Shown in pieces: positions 62,659 to 64,000 of a stretch of 64,000 nt of DNA. Within the stretch, counting starts at the first letter, position 1. Every line of letters begins with the position of its first letter. This DNA comes from Sporosarcina sp. JAI121 (GTDB taxonomy: Bacteria; Bacillota; Bacilli; Bacillales_A; Planococcaceae): assembly GCF_013408665.1 (NCBI RefSeq), contig NZ_JACCCL010000003.1:1-64000 (forward strand), given 5' to 3'. A model generated the notes under the pieces. The model was not told the DNA's origin. It saw only the letters and a program-made list of their open reading frames with translations, and did no database searches. Position numbers and translations under genes: made by a program.

Positions 62659-63304
62659 ACCAATTACTGCATTATTATTCGATTTTGATGGAACACTACT
62701 TGATACGAATGAATTGATCATCCAGACATTCCAGTACGTCCTGAATACTCACTACCCGGGAAAATATGAGCGAATCGATATCCTTCCATTCCTTGGACCG
62801 ACACTACATGAAACATTCGATTCGGTTGATCCTGAAAAAACGGAGGAGCTCATCGAAGAGTATCGGGCGTGGAATAAATCAATGCATGATGAACTTTCAA
62901 GTGAATTTGACGGGGTTTCTGAGACTTTGAGATTGTTGAAGACGGCAGGCATGAAAATGGCGATCGTCTCTACAAAGAGAAAAGACATGGTAATGAGAGG
63001 TCTCGGACTTCTTGATGCGGAAGGCGTATTTGACGTTATCATCGGTATGGATGATGTATCGAAAACCAAACCGGATCCGGAACCGATTTTATTGGCGCTT
63101 GATCTTTTAGGGGTCAATGCGGATGAAGCCCTTATGATAGGGGACAATTATCATGATATCGTAGGCGGCCAAAACGCGGGCGTCCGCACGGCGGGAGTTG
63201 CATGGTCTGCTAAAGGGGAAGCTTTTTTACAGACATTCAATCCGGACTACATGTTGCAGCATATTTCTGATCTGCTGCAATTGGTCAATCGTGTGGAACA
63301 GTGA
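62651..63304 (+). CDS. ppaX: Pyrophosphatase PpaX
   Basis: 217 aa. HAD-type phosphatase that hydrolyses pyrophosphate released by HprK phosphorylase activity. Motif I is FDFDGTLLDTNE, motif II VSTKRKD, motif III KTKPDPEPI and MIGDNYHDIVGG. ATG 62651 overlaps the end of yvoD; GAGAAGGGAG lies upstream. Its stop overlaps the next start (GTGA). Confidence 0.95.
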   Translation: MAKPITALLFDFDGTLLDTNELIIQTFQYVLNTHYPGKYERIDILPFLGPTLHETFDSVDPEKTEELIEEYRAWNKSMHDELSSEFDGVSETLRLLKTAGMKMAIVSTKRKDMVMRGLGLLDAEGVFDVIIGMDDVSKTKPDPEPILLALDLLGVNADEALMIGDNYHDIVGGQNAGVRTAGVAWSAKGEAFLQTFNPDYMLQHISDLLQLVNRVEQ

Positions 63305-63834
63305 GACGTACTGAACGCCATCCCGCGCAAGGTGGGGCAAATTCGCTCTGGCATATTTACAAAACGGTCCCTTTTTTAAAAGTGGCAAAAAACTTTGCTG
63401 TTATCCAACTATCCAGATACACACCTTTCATCCCGATGAAAAACTTTCTGTTCCGGACTTTTTTGAAAATGGAAGTCGGTCAGAAAACATCTTTTGCCCT
63501 AATGGTAATGCCCGATGTCATGTTCCCCGAGCGGATAAAAGTAGGCGACAATTCAATCATCGGGTTCAATACGACGATTCTTGCGCATGAATATTTGATA
63601 GACGAATATCGAATTGGAGATGTCGTCATCGGAAAAAATGTGTTGATCGGCGCGAATACGACAATTCTTCCCGGCATAGAAATCGGTGACGGAGCCATTG
63701 TTTCAGCAGCTTCCCTCGTTAATCGCGATATCCCGCCTGGCGTATTTGCCGGCGGAAATCCTGTTAGAATCATCTTTACGCAAGAACAGATGAAAGAGCG
63801 GCAACAAAACTCCATTTTGGAGGGAAATAGTTGA
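63301..63834 (+). CDS. yvoF: Hexapeptide acetyltransferase-like YvoF
   Basis: 177 aa. Left-handed beta-helix with hexapeptide repeats (IKVGDNSIIGFNTTILAHE, VVIGKNVLIGANTTILPG, IEIGDGAIVSAASLV) and the C-terminal VFAGGNPVRII. An acetyltransferase of unknown acceptor. The GTG start overlaps the ppaX stop as GTGA and lacks a strong ribosome site, so translation depends on coupling. Confidence 0.92.
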   Translation: MRRTERHPAQGGANSLWHIYKTVPFLKVAKNFAVIQLSRYTPFIPMKNFLFRTFLKMEVGQKTSFALMVMPDVMFPERIKVGDNSIIGFNTTILAHEYLIDEYRIGDVVIGKNVLIGANTTILPGIEIGDGAIVSAASLVNRDIPPGVFAGGNPVRIIFTQEQMKERQQNSILEGNS

Positions 63835-63862
63835 AAACTGCTAGCATCCACATTACTTATGG

Positions 63863-63868
63863 TATAAT
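63863..63868 (+). promoter_or_regulatory. Extended -10 promoter before the TPR gene
   Basis: TATGGTATAAT: a perfect -10 with upstream TG-like bases. No good -35 at 17 bases. A hairpin follows 17 bases later. Confidence 0.4.
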
Positions 63869-63882
63869 AGGGAACAATACGG

Positions 63883-63917
63883 GAAGGAACGTACTTTGCG
63901 TTCCTTCTTATTTTTTC
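63883..63917 (+). terminator. Hairpin with T tract before the TPR gene
   Basis: GAAGGAACG-TACTTTG-CGTTCCTTC then TTATTTTTTC. It could end the hprK operon or attenuate the next gene. Confidence 0.65.
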
Positions 63918-63929
63918 GGGGGAATATGA

Positions 63930-64000
63930 TTGGATAAACTAAGTAAGAATCATGATAAAAATGTCATTTCGTTCAATCCGGACGGTGAATTTTATTATAA
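63930..64000 (+). CDS. TPR-repeat protein, N-terminal fragment
   Basis: The last 71 bases encode an N-terminus MDKLSKNHDKNVISFNPDGEF. CGGGGGAA lies six bases before TTG 63930. In Bacilli a tetratricopeptide-repeat protein gene often follows yvoF. The window ends within it, so the call is tentative. Confidence 0.5.
   Translation, partial: MDKLSKNHDKNVISFNPDGEFYY

Overview
The window is chromosomal DNA from a Gram-positive endospore-forming firmicute. Gene content and order follow Bacillus subtilis blocks: yheE-yheB-yheA-hemZ, yhaR-mgsA-yhaQP-yhaONM-prsA-hpr-yhaH-trpP-hit-ecsAB, uvrBA-yvlB and hprK-lgt-yvoD-ppaX-yvoF. Moderate GC, many TTG/GTG starts with strong Shine-Dalgarno sites and the repeat style fit Planococcaceae, possibly Sporosarcina. 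The genus is an inference.

Layout. 1-2180: 3' end of 23S rRNA, 5S rRNA and 18 tRNA genes ending at a strong terminator, with a promoter-like sequence between 23S and 5S. 2.2-9.3 kb: housekeeping genes (queG, trmL, a purine permease with a PurR-like site) plus a membrane protein behind a perfect ECF sigma-W-type promoter. 9.4-18.6 kb: aldo/keto reductase, pseudouridine synthase, a BdbC/thioredoxin pair, a GNAT-nitrilase fusion, rsgA with an unusual leader, a CNNM/CBS protein and chrA. 18.6-22.7 kb: a bmrCD-like heterodimeric ABC exporter behind a 20-codon leader ORF and a terminator/antiterminator switch. 22.7-28.0 kb: a visibly AT-richer block with an alpha-carbonic anhydrase, a MocR regulator divergent from a LysE exporter and PaiB, and a diguanylate cyclase behind a cyclic-di-GMP-I riboswitch. 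28-42 kb: the yhe/yha blocks. 42-45 kb: a 3-kb gene-free region of tandem structured repeats. 45-51.6 kb: prsA, hpr, trpP (TRAP-type leader) and ecsAB. 51.6-64 kb: uvrBA (LexA-like box), yvlB (sigma-W-type promoter), an amidase, and the hprK-lgt-yvoD-ppaX-yvoF operon, ending inside a TPR gene.

The most unusual feature is a family of about 100-nt hairpin repeats in nearly all gene-free stretches. It has two forms: type A, and type B in the opposite orientation. At least four versions of one stem segment differ by paired compensatory changes, so secondary structure is under selection. In the 43-45 kb array A and B alternate, and each A core sits inside 16-bp inverted repeats together with a second small hairpin. 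Several copies are collapsed to short scars at direct repeats. No transposase or other protein partner is visible.

Three TGAAAC-N16-CGTA promoters (in front of the 100-aa membrane protein, yhaQP and yvlB) suggest a cell-envelope stress regulon in this window. Several genes use RNA-level control: bmrCD attenuation, the cyclic-di-GMP riboswitch, TRAP at trpP, a hairpin over the yhaR ribosome site, and the rsgA leader. All functions are read from sequence and family knowledge; no search was run.
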